A stretch of 60,444 nucleotides of DNA from Nitrososphaerota archaeon (GCA_031256395.1 JAIRQQ010000070.1:1-60444), one strand, 5' to 3'. Numbered from the stretch's first letter, positions 33,065-41,970 are shown. Numbers and translations are program-made. The notes: generated by a model not told the origin, from the sequence alone.

Positions 33065-33118
33065 TCCTTTCTTCTTTCTTTATTTCTTTCCTTTTTAATC
33101 TAAACAGTTTTTAACTTT
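33065..33118 (+). terminator. Pyrimidine-rich terminator after rps3ae
   Basis: TCCTTTCTTCTTTCTTTATTTCTTTCCTTTTT directly follows the S3Ae stop and fits archaeal T-tract termination. Confidence 0.55.
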
Positions 33119-33162
33119 ATTTGAGATAGGTTAGCTGTGCTTCAACAAGGAGATCGTAGATT

Positions 33163-34086
33163 TTGAGAGTTACCGCGTTAGCTGGGGGAGTAGGTGCGGC
33201 TCGGTTTTTGACAGGGTTAGTGCAGCTTATCAGAGAAGAAGACCTCTCAGTGATTGTCAACACAGGTGATGATATCGAGCTTTTTGGGTTACATATCTCC
33301 CCTGATGTGGACATAGTTACCTATACGTTGGCAGGTGTTGTAGATGGAGAAAAGGGCTGGGGGATCAGAGGTGATAGTTTCTGTTGTTTGGATAGGCTCA
33401 AAAGATACCAGGTCTCGGGCACATGGTTTAACGTCGGTGATCAAGATTTAGCTACGCATCTCTACAGAACCCAGCGTTTGGCGCAAGGGGCATCACTTGC
33501 AGACATTGCGGAGGAAGTTAGTCATAGTTTAGGACTTAAGACCAAGATTTTGCCTATGAGCAATGAACGCTTTGAAACGCGCATAACCACGCCTATGGGT
33601 AATATGCATTTTGAAGAGTATTTTGTTAGAGACCAATGCAGAGACGAAATTTTGGGCATCCAATTTGATGGCGTCGAATCCGCAAAACCGGCACCACAAG
33701 TGGTAGATGCGCTCCTAGACGCAGATCGGGTGATTGTCTGTCCAAGTAACCCTTTTGTGAGCATTGGCACGATTCTCTCAGTTAGAGGTATCAGAGAGGC
33801 ACTGCAACAAACAAAAGCGCGGGTGACTGCGATAAGTCCGATTGTTGCGGGGATGGCGCTTAAGGGTCCAGCTGATAAGATGCTACAAAGGGCAGGTTTA
33901 GAGGTTTCTGCATATAGTGTTGCTAAACTCTATGCTGATTTTTTGGATGCATTTGTGATCGATGAGAGAGATGTAGCAGAGAAAATGCGGATTGAAAAAT
34001 TGGGCGTGGACGTTTCAGTGACCAACACGATAATGAAATCGTTGGAAGATAAAATTTCACTGGCTAAAGCAACGCTATCGAGCTAA
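33163..34086 (+). CDS. cofD: 2-phospho-L-lactate transferase (F420 biosynthesis)
   Basis: 307 residues from TTG, 10 nt after AAGGAGATC. Opens with the CofD signature VTALAGGVGAARFLTGL and the NTGDDIELFGLHISPDVDIVTYTLAG segment that binds Fo and the activated phospho-lactate. CofD joins the lactyl (or PEP-derived) phosphate to Fo to make F420-0. Its presence implies F420 use. No other cof gene is nearby. Confidence 0.93.
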   Translation: MRVTALAGGVGAARFLTGLVQLIREEDLSVIVNTGDDIELFGLHISPDVDIVTYTLAGVVDGEKGWGIRGDSFCCLDRLKRYQVSGTWFNVGDQDLATHLYRTQRLAQGASLADIAEEVSHSLGLKTKILPMSNERFETRITTPMGNMHFEEYFVRDQCRDEILGIQFDGVESAKPAPQVVDALLDADRVIVCPSNPFVSIGTILSVRGIREALQQTKARVTAISPIVAGMALKGPADKMLQRAGLEVSAYSVAKLYADFLDAFVIDERDVAEKMRIEKLGVDVSVTNTIMKSLEDKISLAKATLSS

Positions 34087-34242
34087 TTTTCAGCACACTA
34101 ACAACTACTTATGCAGAATCAAAACCAAAAAAACACAAATAAAAAACAAGTATAAACAAAGCATTTAAGTCATACATAAGCATAAAACGAAAGAAATATT
34201 TTAAAAAACGGAAATAAAATAGAATCTCGAGCGCAAACCGGC

Positions 34243-34258
34243 CGCGTTTTATATAAGA
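34243..34258 (+). promoter_or_regulatory. Strong TATA promoter for the DUF47 gene
   Basis: CGCGTTTTATATAAG matches the archaeal TATA consensus closely. Transcription is expected near 34277, about 30 nt before the start codon. The rest of 34087-34304 is AT-rich with nothing else recognised. Confidence 0.6.
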
Positions 34259-34304
34259 AAACAATAGGTTATATTAAGCACAATAAATACTAATCAACCA
34301 AGAG

Positions 34305-34985
34305 ATGGACGGTATGGCTGAAAAGAAAAGTTACGATTGGTTTGAAAAACGCCGTAAAACAATAGGCTTAGAATTAGCCCATGAACAGATAACTAAAGCG
34401 TTTGATACGGTAACTTTGTTACATAAAGCAACCAAATGCTTCTCGGAGAAAAATTTCCTAGAATCCAAAAGATACATCGAGAACCTCTATAAAGCCGAAG
34501 AAGAAGTGGACAAACTTCGCAGTGACACTTTTATGGAACTCTCCAAAGGTGCCGCACTAATCTCAGATTACCGCGAAGACCTGCTACACCTTGTCAAGCG
34601 CCTAGATACCCTAGCCGATCATACCAAAGATGCCGCCCGATGTCTTGAAATGCTAGCTGAAGCCGAAATTCCTCAAGAGCTCTCAGAAAAAATCGTCTTT
34701 ATGACGTCCAAACTTGTTGAAACCGCTCAAACTCTACGGAGCAGTATCGAAAAAATTTCCGCTGCCCCAAATGAGGCCATAAAAGAAGCCCAACAAGTCG
34801 GAAAAATTGAACAGGCCATAGATAACGAATACCTTAAAACAAAAAACCTCTTCATCAAGTATGGAGCAAACATGAATTGTGGTGCCATGGTCATATTTGA
34901 TGACTTAATCGAATTCATAGAACAGGCCGCAGATATGTGCGCTGACACAGCCGACTATATACAGATACTCTCAAGCAGAGATTAA
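34305..34985 (+). CDS. DUF47/PhoU-like protein
   Basis: 226 residues (223 if the ATG at 34314 is used). Two three-helix PhoU-like repeats: WFEKRRKTIGLELAHEQITKAF at the start, DYREDLLHLVKRLDTLADHTKDAARCLEM (metal-binding E/DxxxD pattern) and IFDDLIEFIEQAADMCADTADYIQIL. DUF47 proteins usually accompany Pit-type phosphate transporters as regulators; no transporter is adjacent. It has a strong promoter and a hairpin terminator, so it is a single-gene unit. Confidence 0.88.
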   Translation: MDGMAEKKSYDWFEKRRKTIGLELAHEQITKAFDTVTLLHKATKCFSEKNFLESKRYIENLYKAEEEVDKLRSDTFMELSKGAALISDYREDLLHLVKRLDTLADHTKDAARCLEMLAEAEIPQELSEKIVFMTSKLVETAQTLRSSIEKISAAPNEAIKEAQQVGKIEQAIDNEYLKTKNLFIKYGANMNCGAMVIFDDLIEFIEQAADMCADTADYIQILSSRD

Positions 34986-35052
34986 CCTCTGCATTTATTT
35001 TTGTAACTATTAAGCTCATTTTTAAGATCAGGTAAACAGAAATAGAGAAGAG

Positions 35053-35076
35053 ATCTGTCACACTGACAGATTTTTC
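35053..35076 (+). terminator. Hairpin plus T-run after the DUF47 gene
   Basis: ATCTGTCA-CAC-TGACAGAT is a perfect 8-bp stem followed by TTTTTCTT. It sits about 67 nt beyond the DUF47 stop and just before the convergent gene at 35092. It looks like a bacterial-style intrinsic terminator. Confidence 0.6.
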
Positions 35077-35091
35077 TTGATGTAGAAGGGG

Positions 35092-35523
35092 TTAGCGGCT
35101 GTAGTCTCTGCCGTCGGGTTTGGTGTTTGTTGGTTTTGCTCCAGCTTCGGGGATTTGGGGTAGCGGAATTGGAGGGGGAATATTTAGTGAGCGCGAAATT
35201 AGTACTGATTCGATGAAAACTACATTGGATATGGATTGGATGATTACCTGTGCTGGAGGTTTTTTCTGTTCATAATCTTTGAGGACTTTGTCGACTTCTT
35301 CTTTGTCACCTGTAACGTAGGCAGTACCTTTGAGATTCATTTGTGCAATGGAGGGGTTGTAGACGATTGATAAGACAAAGGGCACATCAAGAGAGTTATC
35401 TTGCTTTTTTTCCATGCCCACCACATTGATGTTTGTGTTTATCTGGATGGGTGGAATCGGTTTACGGATATCCCAGAATCTTTCTGCTGATATGCTTGTA
35501 ACAGTAACGTTAACTCGAAGCAT
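35092..35523 (-). CDS. Conserved archaeal protein, last gene of the S24e-S27ae run
   Basis: 143 residues, function not recognised. Alternating beta-strand pattern (LRVNVTVTSISAERFWDI, then FVLSIVYNPSIAQMNLKGTAYVTG), one helix (DKEEVDKVLKDYEQ), then NVVFIESVLISRSLNIPPPIPLPQIPE. The NIPPPIPLP end and strand order vaguely recall SecB-like folds, which is only a guess. It starts 43 nt after S27ae on the same strand. Confidence 0.6.
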   Translation of the reverse strand: MLRVNVTVTSISAERFWDIRKPIPPIQINTNINVVGMEKKQDNSLDVPFVLSIVYNPSIAQMNLKGTAYVTGDKEEVDKVLKDYEQKKPPAQVIIQSISNVVFIESVLISRSLNIPPPIPLPQIPEAGAKPTNTKPDGRDYSR

Positions 35524-35566
35524 GGTAGGTCAAAAATAATAGTGTTGTGGGAGGATTTAAAACTGC

Positions 35567-35809
35567 TTATTTTTGCTTATAGCGCGTAAATCCGCAGTGA
35601 CCGCAAGTGAAGCGATTGTGGTGGTCGGCCATAAAGTATCCGGTGCCGCACCGTTCGCAGGCAGGGCGTACGCGAGAAACTTTATCATTTTCAACCTTGT
35701 AGAGGTCTTTGGCGCCTTTCTCGGTTTTACGTTTCTTATCAGTTTTTGCTTTATCGTCTTTCTTTGCACCGGCCGCTCCTTTTGCCGCTGGGTCATTCTT
35801 TGGTGCCAT
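35567..35809 (-). CDS. rps27ae: Ribosomal protein S27ae
   Basis: 80 residues. The C-terminal zinc ribbon CERCGTGYFMADHHNRFTCGHCGFTRYK has the four cysteines of S27ae. The N-terminal 30 residues are a Lys/Ala-rich extension (KNDPAAKGAAGAKKDDKAK) longer than in most archaea. The start overlaps the S24e stop by one base (TAATG), so translation is coupled. Confidence 0.92.
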   Translation of the reverse strand: MAPKNDPAAKGAAGAKKDDKAKTDKKRKTEKGAKDLYKVENDKVSRVRPACERCGTGYFMADHHNRFTCGHCGFTRYKQK

Positions 35810-36120
35810 TATGCATTCGCCTCTTCAGCAGATTTCTCGTTTGGATTATTCCGTTTTTGGATGTACTCTGGCTCCACTAGTTTAGCTTGAGCAACAGATT
35901 GATAAACATTTGCAACTCCTTGGGTGATGCTTGTACCGGTTTTGGTACGCATACGTTTAACGTAAACGACTTCTGCACCGATTTTTAATTCACCTGCAAC
36001 GGCTTTTTTGACTTCTAGTCGCTGCGGAGTTTTCTCTTTTGGACCAGAAACGATGGTGAAACCTACCTCTGTCCGTTTCAGAAGTTGGTTCTCCTTGGTT
36101 GAATCTATTTTGATTTGCAT
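35809..36120 (-). CDS. rps24e: Ribosomal protein S24e
   Basis: 103 residues. Matches archaeal eS24 with KENQLLKRTEVGFTIV near the N-terminus and KTGTSITQGVANVYQSVAQAKLVEPEYIQKRN. Order DPCK, S24e, S27ae is a common archaeal arrangement. The DPCK gene ends 43 nt upstream. Confidence 0.92.
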   Translation of the reverse strand: MQIKIDSTKENQLLKRTEVGFTIVSGPKEKTPQRLEVKKAVAGELKIGAEVVYVKRMRTKTGTSITQGVANVYQSVAQAKLVEPEYIQKRNNPNEKSAEEANA

Positions 36121-36163
36121 TAGTGTTCACTTAAGGCGTAAATTCAAACAGTATTCTTCTTAT

Positions 36164-36691
36164 TTAGCTTTTCGAAGTTTTCATCTCATTTAATAACCCT
36201 TTTACCTGTGCTTTTTTCTCAGAGGAGGCTTTAACGACCACAATACCGCAGTAAGGCTGACCATAAACGACAAACGCATCCTGAGCAGCATACAACACAG
36301 CTATTAGCACCAATAAATCCTCCTCCCCCTCAACAATTATGTGCGTATGCACCCCCGACTCCAAGGCCGTCTTAACTGCCAACACCGCCTGCTCAGTTAT
36401 GGTCCCCTGAGGATTTTGCACATACACCGTTTTTTCCACCGCCTCTTGGTGAGGCATAGCTATATCGCGCAAAGAAACATGGTCGATAATTGTGAGCGTG
36501 GGGTTGACACCATATTCATGGAGGTTTTGGGAAACCACATCACCCACTGAAATCAACTCCGACGGCTGCTCAGACAGGAGCAGAGCTTTGAGTTTAGTCA
36601 TGGTCTCTTGGGGCGTACCCTCAATTAGGGTACCGAAGGGTTCTTTGAGAAAAATACGCAACCGCGACGTTAGAGTGTACGCGGCCGTCAT
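36164..36691 (-). CDS. GTP-dependent dephospho-CoA kinase (DUF359)
   Basis: 175 residues. Last step of coenzyme A synthesis in archaea. Motifs: LKEPFGTLIEGTP, SVGDVVSQNL (near residue 48), DHVSLRD and EGEEDLLVLIAVLYA. Length is standard. Located in the conserved transcription/ribosomal run between Spt4 and S24e. Confidence 0.9.
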   Translation of the reverse strand: MTAAYTLTSRLRIFLKEPFGTLIEGTPQETMTKLKALLLSEQPSELISVGDVVSQNLHEYGVNPTLTIIDHVSLRDIAMPHQEAVEKTVYVQNPQGTITEQAVLAVKTALESGVHTHIIVEGEEDLLVLIAVLYAAQDAFVVYGQPYCGIVVVKASSEKKAQVKGLLNEMKTSKS

Positions 36692-36724
36692 GGTTTAAAC
36701 CAACAACAAAAGAAACAGAAGGTG

Positions 36725-36910
36725 TTAACGCACTTTTAGGGCGTATCGGCCTTTTTCTTTGATATTCATGGCCTTAGCAATGGCACTATGGCCGGGGTCA
36801 AACATTACCACCAATCCGCTATAGTCTTCGCTAAAACTGGTGGATCTACATTTTGGGCAGACGTTATCTTTGGTTATGAAGTGGCAGTTGGTGCAGGCTT
36901 TTTCACTCAT
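36725..36910 (-). CDS. spt4: Transcription elongation factor Spt4 (RpoE'')
   Basis: 61 residues. An N-terminal zinc ribbon with CTNCHFIT and CPKCRSTSF is followed by the Spt4 core DYSGLVVMFDPGHSAIAKAMNIKEKGRYALKV. It forms the Spt4/5 processivity clamp; Spt5 is not in the window. Twelve nt after RpoE. Confidence 0.93.
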   Translation of the reverse strand: MSEKACTNCHFITKDNVCPKCRSTSFSEDYSGLVVMFDPGHSAIAKAMNIKEKGRYALKVR

Positions 36911-36922
36911 CTAATCAGGTCC

Positions 36923-37507
36923 TTATGCTGGTTCCTTTGTTGGCGCATCGGGTTTTTTCTCGACTCTGTTTTGATCCATATCGAGCCATTCTAGTTTGCC
37001 CAAAAATGGCTGACGTGCAGTTATGCCGATTTTGCCACTGCTACCAGCACGACCCAGTGAGACGGCGGTAATTCTTGCGCGGACTTGGTCGCCTGAGCAG
37101 AGTTTACGTTTGGATTCTTTACCTAAGAGGACACCTTGTTTCTCATCATAGCTGATGTAGTCATCCATGAGCTGAGATACGTGAAGTAATGCATCCACCG
37201 GTCCGATGCGGACAAATGCACCAAAATCAGCGATTTCCACCACATCACCTTCCACGATTTCTTGTATGATGGGATAGAAGGTAAGAAGACTAAAGTTTAC
37301 TTTGTGATAAGTTGCACCATCACCGGGAATGATTTTGCCGATTGGACTTACCTCTATACCGGTCACGGCTATAACATAGCCTAATTCCTCATCCACAATA
37401 CCCTCATACTTTTGTTTCACTTGGTCTCTACCCACTTTTTCTAAGGGGTTACCAAATGTTTCGGGCGGGATACGGATAGTATCTTGTAGAGTAATCAGTT
37501 TGAACAT
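36923..37507 (-). CDS. rpoE: RNA polymerase subunit E' (Rpb7-like)
   Basis: 194 residues. N-terminal RNP domain (FKLITLQDTIRIPPETFGNPLEKVGRDQVKQKYEG) and C-terminal S1 domain (GDVVEIADFGAFVRIGPVDALLHVSQLMDDYISYDEK). Forms the polymerase stalk with RpoF, which is absent here. Start is directly after the PIN stop (TAG-ATG). Confidence 0.94.
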   Translation of the reverse strand: MFKLITLQDTIRIPPETFGNPLEKVGRDQVKQKYEGIVDEELGYVIAVTGIEVSPIGKIIPGDGATYHKVNFSLLTFYPIIQEIVEGDVVEIADFGAFVRIGPVDALLHVSQLMDDYISYDEKQGVLLGKESKRKLCSGDQVRARITAVSLGRAGSSGKIGITARQPFLGKLEWLDMDQNRVEKKPDAPTKEPA

Positions 37508-37930
37508 CTATGAAATCAACCCATCAATGTCAAGACGAGATTTTTGTCTCAGATAAATCACTGGCACACTTATATCTCTTAGCCTCCGCCGCAACACTCT
37601 ATCATTTGTAAAAACTGGAACCACCCAGCTTTGGGCGATTCTCAGTATAATATCATCAACCACTTCGCGGTTATCCTCAACAATAACTAAACGGCATTTC
37701 TCAGCTAAGCGCAAAGCAAAAGCCGCCTGACGGCGCAACTTGGGCTCACCCTCAGCCACCAGCATCTCCAGCTCATGCTTAACTGGCGAGAGCAATACAA
37801 ACTCGATATTTCTGTTAAGTAACACTCTAAGGGCTTCAAAAATGTCAAGTCTAACCTCAAGGGGCACAAACAATGCATTAGAATCCAAAATAACCTTCAA
37901 TGGTTCAGCTTTTCTATGTAAAACCGCCAC
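37508..37930 (-). CDS. PIN-domain (Fcf1-like) nuclease
   Basis: 140 residues from GTG, 8 nt after TAGGAG. PIN acidic residues: ILDSNALFVP (first Asp), VKHELEML (Glu), DDIILRIAQ (Asp) and VFTNDRVLRRRL (late Asp). This type sits next to aIF2-gamma and RpoE in many archaea and resembles Fcf1/Utp24 nucleases of rRNA processing rather than VapC toxins. No antitoxin is adjacent. Confidence 0.85.
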   Translation of the reverse strand: MAVLHRKAEPLKVILDSNALFVPLEVRLDIFEALRVLLNRNIEFVLLSPVKHELEMLVAEGEPKLRRQAAFALRLAEKCRLVIVEDNREVVDDIILRIAQSWVVPVFTNDRVLRRRLRDISVPVIYLRQKSRLDIDGLIS

Positions 37931-38004
37931 GTTTCTGGCTCCTATATAGTTAAGGAGATTAGAGGCTTAAACAGTTTGCCATTTATCAGGCACTACATTT
38001 GGTA

Positions 38005-38047
38005 TTATTTAAATATTAAGTGTTACTGAAATCTGTTCATCAGGTGA
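38005..38047 (+). promoter_or_regulatory. NUDIX gene promoter and ribosome binding site
   Basis: A TATA box (ATTTAAATATT near 38007-38017) predicts transcription near 38038. CAGGTGA at 38041-38047 then precedes GTG at 38053 by about 6 nt. The ORF-track start at 38020 lies upstream of the likely transcript. Confidence 0.5.
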
Positions 38048-38052
38048 GAAAA

Positions 38053-38484
38053 GTGCTTCACGAAAAATCTTGCGGCGCAGTTATATACATTAACAATCAA
38101 GACAAAACCCAATATCTACTCCTCAACTACACTGCTGGACACTGGGACTTTGTTAAGGGCAACGTAGAAGACAACGAAACAGAGAAACAAACAGTCACAC
38201 GCGAAATGATGGAAGAAACAGGCATAACAAGCGCAGAGTTCATCGACGGCTTTAGAGAAACCATCAGCTACTTCTACCGCAGACAGGGTCTAACCGTAAA
38301 CAAAGAAGTCATAATCTATCTCATCGAAGCCCAAACCGATGAAATCAAACTCTCCTTTGAGCACATAAACTATCTATGGGCAGACTATCCAACCGCCATT
38401 GAAAAATTGACGTTTAAAAACGCCAAAGAAACATTGGAAAAAGCACACAACTATTTGCAGAAAAAAGGGTTAGTCAAAGACTAA
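38053..38484 (+). CDS. NUDIX hydrolase (Ap4A hydrolase type)
   Basis: 143 residues from the GTG at 38053. The NUDIX box is complete: GNVEDNETEKQTVTREMMEETGI (G-x5-E-x7-RE-x2-EE-x-G). The opening EKSCGAVIYI and TAGHWDFVKG fit diadenosine tetraphosphatases. It probably removes Ap4A or similar nucleotides. It is inserted on the plus strand between aIF2-gamma and the PIN gene, breaking the usual archaeal order. Confidence 0.88.
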   Translation: MLHEKSCGAVIYINNQDKTQYLLLNYTAGHWDFVKGNVEDNETEKQTVTREMMEETGITSAEFIDGFRETISYFYRRQGLTVNKEVIIYLIEAQTDEIKLSFEHINYLWADYPTAIEKLTFKNAKETLEKAHNYLQKKGLVKD

Positions 38485-38488
38485 CTAC

Positions 38489-39736
38489 TTATTTTATAAA
38501 ACCGTAGCCGATGAGTCTCCATCGGGCAGTGATTTTTCTGCTGATAGCAACCCTAGAACCGGGCAGTGCACAGATGGGGCGGGTCAGCTTTACCTTAATT
38601 GTGTTCTGTTTGATGTTTATGACTTTGCCGACGTTAACCGCTGCACCGATGTGAAGCAACAAGGCCTCATCAGGGTTGATTTTTTCAACTTTTAGTAACT
38701 CTTTAGTTCCCACTACGCGTTCTAGCACATGGGTTTCCAAGGTGAGCTCAGTCACGATTGGGGGCAGTTGACCGGTTTTTCCAACAATGCTACCAGTTAA
38801 ACCGTCAGCTTTAGAATAGGAGGGATCTAGCAGAGTTCCAACACCGATTAAACCGCCACAGGTAGCTTCATTGACTTCTTGTACACCTGAGTGCAGACTG
38901 ACAATTTCGCTGATAAGAGGAGTGTAGACGGTTTTGCCTTCGCGCTCAGACATGATGCCGGGTCGAATCTCGACTTCTTCGCCTACTGCGAATTTGCCCT
39001 GAGCGATGGTGCCGCCGATGATTCCGCCCTCTAGGCCCTCGATGGTTGTGCCGGGCTTGTTGATGTCAAAAGAACGGATAATGTACATAAGCGGTGCCAA
39101 GTTGGGGTCGCGTTTAGGTGTGGGGATAATAGTTTGAATAGCCTCAAGGAGCACATCGATGTTTATGCCCCGTTGTGCCGAAATTGGAATGATGGGCGCG
39201 TTTTCTGCTACGGTGCCCTTCACAAATTCTTTAATTTCTTTATAACTCTCAAGGGCCCGTTTTTGATCCACGATATCTATTTTGTTTTGGGCGATGATTA
39301 TATTTTTTACACCGCTAACTTCGGCGGCTGCAAGATGTTCGCGGGTCTGAGCTTGAGGACATGGCTCATCAGCTGCAATGACCAAAATTGCGCCATCCAT
39401 AATAGCGACACCTGAGAGCATTGTTGCCATTAGTGCTTCGTGTCCAGGGGCATCGACAAAACTTATGGCACGCGTAAACTCTGCTTCACTATTACAGGCT
39501 TCACATACAGGTTTTATGGTATAGTTTTTAGGCGGAGGACATTTGGGACATTTATATATGGGCATATCGGCATAACCGAGTTTGATGGTAATGCCGCGTT
39601 TTAGTTCTTCACTGTGACGTGATGCCCACGTACCTGTTAATACCTGAACAAGCGTAGTTTTACCGTGGTCAACATGCCCAATGGTGCCGATGTTGACTTC
39701 GGGTTGCTTTGGCAAATCCTTAGTATCGTTACTCAT
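38489..39736 (-). CDS. Translation initiation factor aIF2 gamma
   Basis: 415 residues. GTPase that brings Met-tRNAi to the ribosome. G1 GHVDHGKTTL, G3 DAPGHEALM, G4 NKID; a zinc knuckle CPKCPPPKNYTIKPVCEAC sits in the G domain as in other aIF2-gamma. Domains II and III follow (IIGGTIAQGKFAVGEEVEI, then VKLTRPICALPGSRVAISRK). Downstream of S6e by 88 nt. Confidence 0.95.
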   Translation of the reverse strand: MSNDTKDLPKQPEVNIGTIGHVDHGKTTLVQVLTGTWASRHSEELKRGITIKLGYADMPIYKCPKCPPPKNYTIKPVCEACNSEAEFTRAISFVDAPGHEALMATMLSGVAIMDGAILVIAADEPCPQAQTREHLAAAEVSGVKNIIIAQNKIDIVDQKRALESYKEIKEFVKGTVAENAPIIPISAQRGINIDVLLEAIQTIIPTPKRDPNLAPLMYIIRSFDINKPGTTIEGLEGGIIGGTIAQGKFAVGEEVEIRPGIMSEREGKTVYTPLISEIVSLHSGVQEVNEATCGGLIGVGTLLDPSYSKADGLTGSIVGKTGQLPPIVTELTLETHVLERVVGTKELLKVEKINPDEALLLHIGAAVNVGKVINIKQNTIKVKLTRPICALPGSRVAISRKITARWRLIGYGFIK

Positions 39737-39824
39737 ATTGTTCTTCTCTTCTAATAAGCCTGGAATGAATAAAGAAATTAATTATGGCACTTTATAAGGT
39801 TTGGGCATGCGCCCTGACAAAAAA

Positions 39825-40229
39825 TTATTGTTCAGGTGCCTGCTCAGCCTTAACCGGCAAAGCAATAGGTGCCGCGCCAGCGGGGCGATCCGTGATTTTC
39901 ATGTTAATCTGAACGATTTCATCAGTGATGATGTCACCGCATACAGTTTTGCGTCTACGTTCGCCTTCACGTGTAGGTTTAAAACCTGTGCCACCGCTTA
40001 GGACAACTGCACGGCGTATACCGCCATGGACATTTGAGCGCATAGGAACACCGTCACTATCAGAACCACCAGTAAGCTGCACTTTGTGTGCTGGTAAATC
40101 AACGACTGCACCATCTAGGGTTTCACCCAATTTTCTACCGATGAAGGGGCTTGCACGTGCTTCTTCGAGCTCTACTACTTTGGATGCACCCGTTTGTGGG
40201 TCGGAAACTATGACTTTGAATTTTGCCAT
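39825..40229 (-). CDS. rps6e: Ribosomal protein S6e
   Basis: 134 residues. Matches archaeal eS6: MAKFKVIVSDPQTG, FIGRKLGETLDG, QLTGGSDSDGVPMRSNVHGG and GGTGFKP with the basic REGERRRKTV. Heads the aIF2-gamma block on the minus strand. Confidence 0.94.
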   Translation of the reverse strand: MAKFKVIVSDPQTGASKVVELEEARASPFIGRKLGETLDGAVVDLPAHKVQLTGGSDSDGVPMRSNVHGGIRRAVVLSGGTGFKPTREGERRRKTVCGDIITDEIVQINMKITDRPAGAAPIALPVKAEQAPEQ

Positions 40230-40430
40230 TTACAGATTTACTCTCCAGCGGAAATATGAAGTTGGGCAACTCCCATTTAAGGTTTTAGCCCAAAAATAGC
40301 CATCCCGTGTTCGATGTTTATAGATAAAAAAACAAACTGCAACGCCAGCATCGTTTGAAGCCCACTATTGGCTAAGTAAGTACAAAAAAGGGTATAAAAT
40401 TTTTAGACACCAACATAGTGTTGTCTCTTA

Positions 40431-40574
40431 TTATTTTGTGGTTAAAACGCTTATACTTACGACCAAATCGGCAACTTGTTTTGCCTCTTGAAGGACCATA
40501 CCTAAACGGGTAAAGGGTTGCAGTGGTTTCTGGTTCGCTTTTTTGGGTTTTTCTAAAAAATCAGACACATCCAC
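40431..40574 (-). CDS. Putative 47-residue small protein
   Basis: Below the ORF-track cutoff. From the GTG at 40574 it encodes an amphipathic peptide with DFLEKPKKANQKPLQPFTRL, then helix-like LGMVLQEAKQVADLVVSI, ending TAA at 40431. Codon choice looks like that of neighbouring genes. CTTTTAGG about 36 nt upstream could be a TATA box; no Shine-Dalgarno is visible. It lies 200 nt upstream of S6e on the same strand. No family recognised; it could be chance. Confidence 0.4.
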   Translation of the reverse strand: MDVSDFLEKPKKANQKPLQPFTRLGMVLQEAKQVADLVVSISVLTTK

Positions 40575-40716
40575 TTAAAGGATGACTTTTTGCTGTAAAC
40601 GGCCTAAAAGTCAAAAAACCCCCGATATGCAACAAAAGTGCTATCGTTAACACTTCGAGCTAAACAGTATTTGTATGAGCTAAGGTTTTAATTGGTCCTT
40701 TGTGGGTCTGTTGATT

Positions 40717-41970
40717 ATGTGGCGGCTTGGGTTTTTCTTCCACGAGATGGCATTTGGTTTACTAAGTGTCTTTATACCTCTCTACTTAGTCGCTTTTAAC
40801 GACACAAGCGTGCTAGGCGGACCTTTAGTCGCATTAGGCATAATGACATCCATTGCAGTTTTTGCCTCAATCCCTGCATCATATATCTGGGGCTACCTCT
40901 GCGACAAAACACGCCGCTACAAAGTCTTTATTCTGCTCTCTTTCTCATCCACAGCCATACTGCTCTTTATGATGACACTACCATTTGCACAAAACATAGT
41001 GGTATTTGTTGCACTCTATGTAGTAATGCAGGTGCTCCACATATCCCATGAAGCTCCAAAAAACGTGCTAGTTGCCGAAAATTACAGCCGAGACGAATGG
41101 GAAAAATCCTACGGACTATATGAGGGCAGCACTGAAATGGGCTACTTTATCGGCTTAGCAATAGGCTTAGTCTTCACAGGAGGCTTATTCACATTTGCCG
41201 CCCTAAGCCCCGCTGTTTTAGCAACCTATACACTATACCTGTGTAGCGGACTTAGTGTGGTTGCGTTTATTCTCTCAGTTTTCCTAGTTGCTGATCCACT
41301 AATTATTTTTGAGCGCCGCCTAGTCAGCATTGAGAGAAAACTCAATTTTGCCTATCGCGGCATGCAGTCATACACAATGAATCGCTTCAGAATGCCCCGC
41401 CAGGAAAGTTTTGCAGGCTTTGCGGTTGCGCTTGTCATGTTCTCTTTAGCTACAAGCATATTCTTCACACCCTTGCCGATTTTTCTAAGCGATATCGTAA
41501 GCCAGTACCATACCTTAGGGTTGTCTTCAACTAGTTTTGTCTATTTTGCATACCTGCTCAATTCCTTGGGAGCAATGTCGGGGTATTTTTTTATCCGTAA
41601 TCGGGCATACTCGATGGATCTAAGAAAACAATTACCGCGCTTTGTGCTCATTCGAAGTATGCTCATTTTTGGTTTGGTAGCCGCAGTTCAGTTTGTAATT
41701 GCACCCGATATCGTAACAGGACTGGTTTTGGTTCTAATCGGCTTTGCCTATGGAGTGTATCATATTATGATGCTTTCACTCTCTATGGAGATTACACCTC
41801 AAGGAAAATCAGGGTTATTTGACAGCTTTATTGGGATAGGCACAGGTATCGGTTCATTTCTAGGGCCCTTTCTAGCAAGCAATCTCAGCTATATGCCCGT
41901 CTTTCTAATTGCCGCCGCCGTCTTTCTGTTAGCCTTTATAATTTTAAAGTTCATTGCGCTAAGAACTTGA
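40717..41970 (+). CDS. Major facilitator superfamily transporter
   Basis: 417 residues from the ATG at 40717 (an in-frame GTG lies at 40702). About 12 transmembrane helices in two halves. The loop ASYIWGYLCDKTRRYKVFILLSF between TM2 and TM3 is the MFS motif A equivalent (G-x-L-x-D-x-x-R-R). A charged central loop (ERRLVSIERKLNFAYRGMQSY) links the halves. Substrate unknown. Convergent with Fae-Hps. Confidence 0.82.
   Translation: MWRLGFFFHEMAFGLLSVFIPLYLVAFNDTSVLGGPLVALGIMTSIAVFASIPASYIWGYLCDKTRRYKVFILLSFSSTAILLFMMTLPFAQNIVVFVALYVVMQVLHISHEAPKNVLVAENYSRDEWEKSYGLYEGSTEMGYFIGLAIGLVFTGGLFTFAALSPAVLATYTLYLCSGLSVVAFILSVFLVADPLIIFERRLVSIERKLNFAYRGMQSYTMNRFRMPRQESFAGFAVALVMFSLATSIFFTPLPIFLSDIVSQYHTLGLSSTSFVYFAYLLNSLGAMSGYFFIRNRAYSMDLRKQLPRFVLIRSMLIFGLVAAVQFVIAPDIVTGLVLVLIGFAYGVYHIMMLSLSMEITPQGKSGLFDSFIGIGTGIGSFLGPFLASNLSYMPVFLIAAAVFLLAFIILKFIALRT

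Noticed and set aside
37508-37930. PIN gene as a VapC toxin
   Set aside because: No antitoxin neighbour, and position in the conserved aIF2-gamma/RpoE block fits the Fcf1-like housekeeping type.
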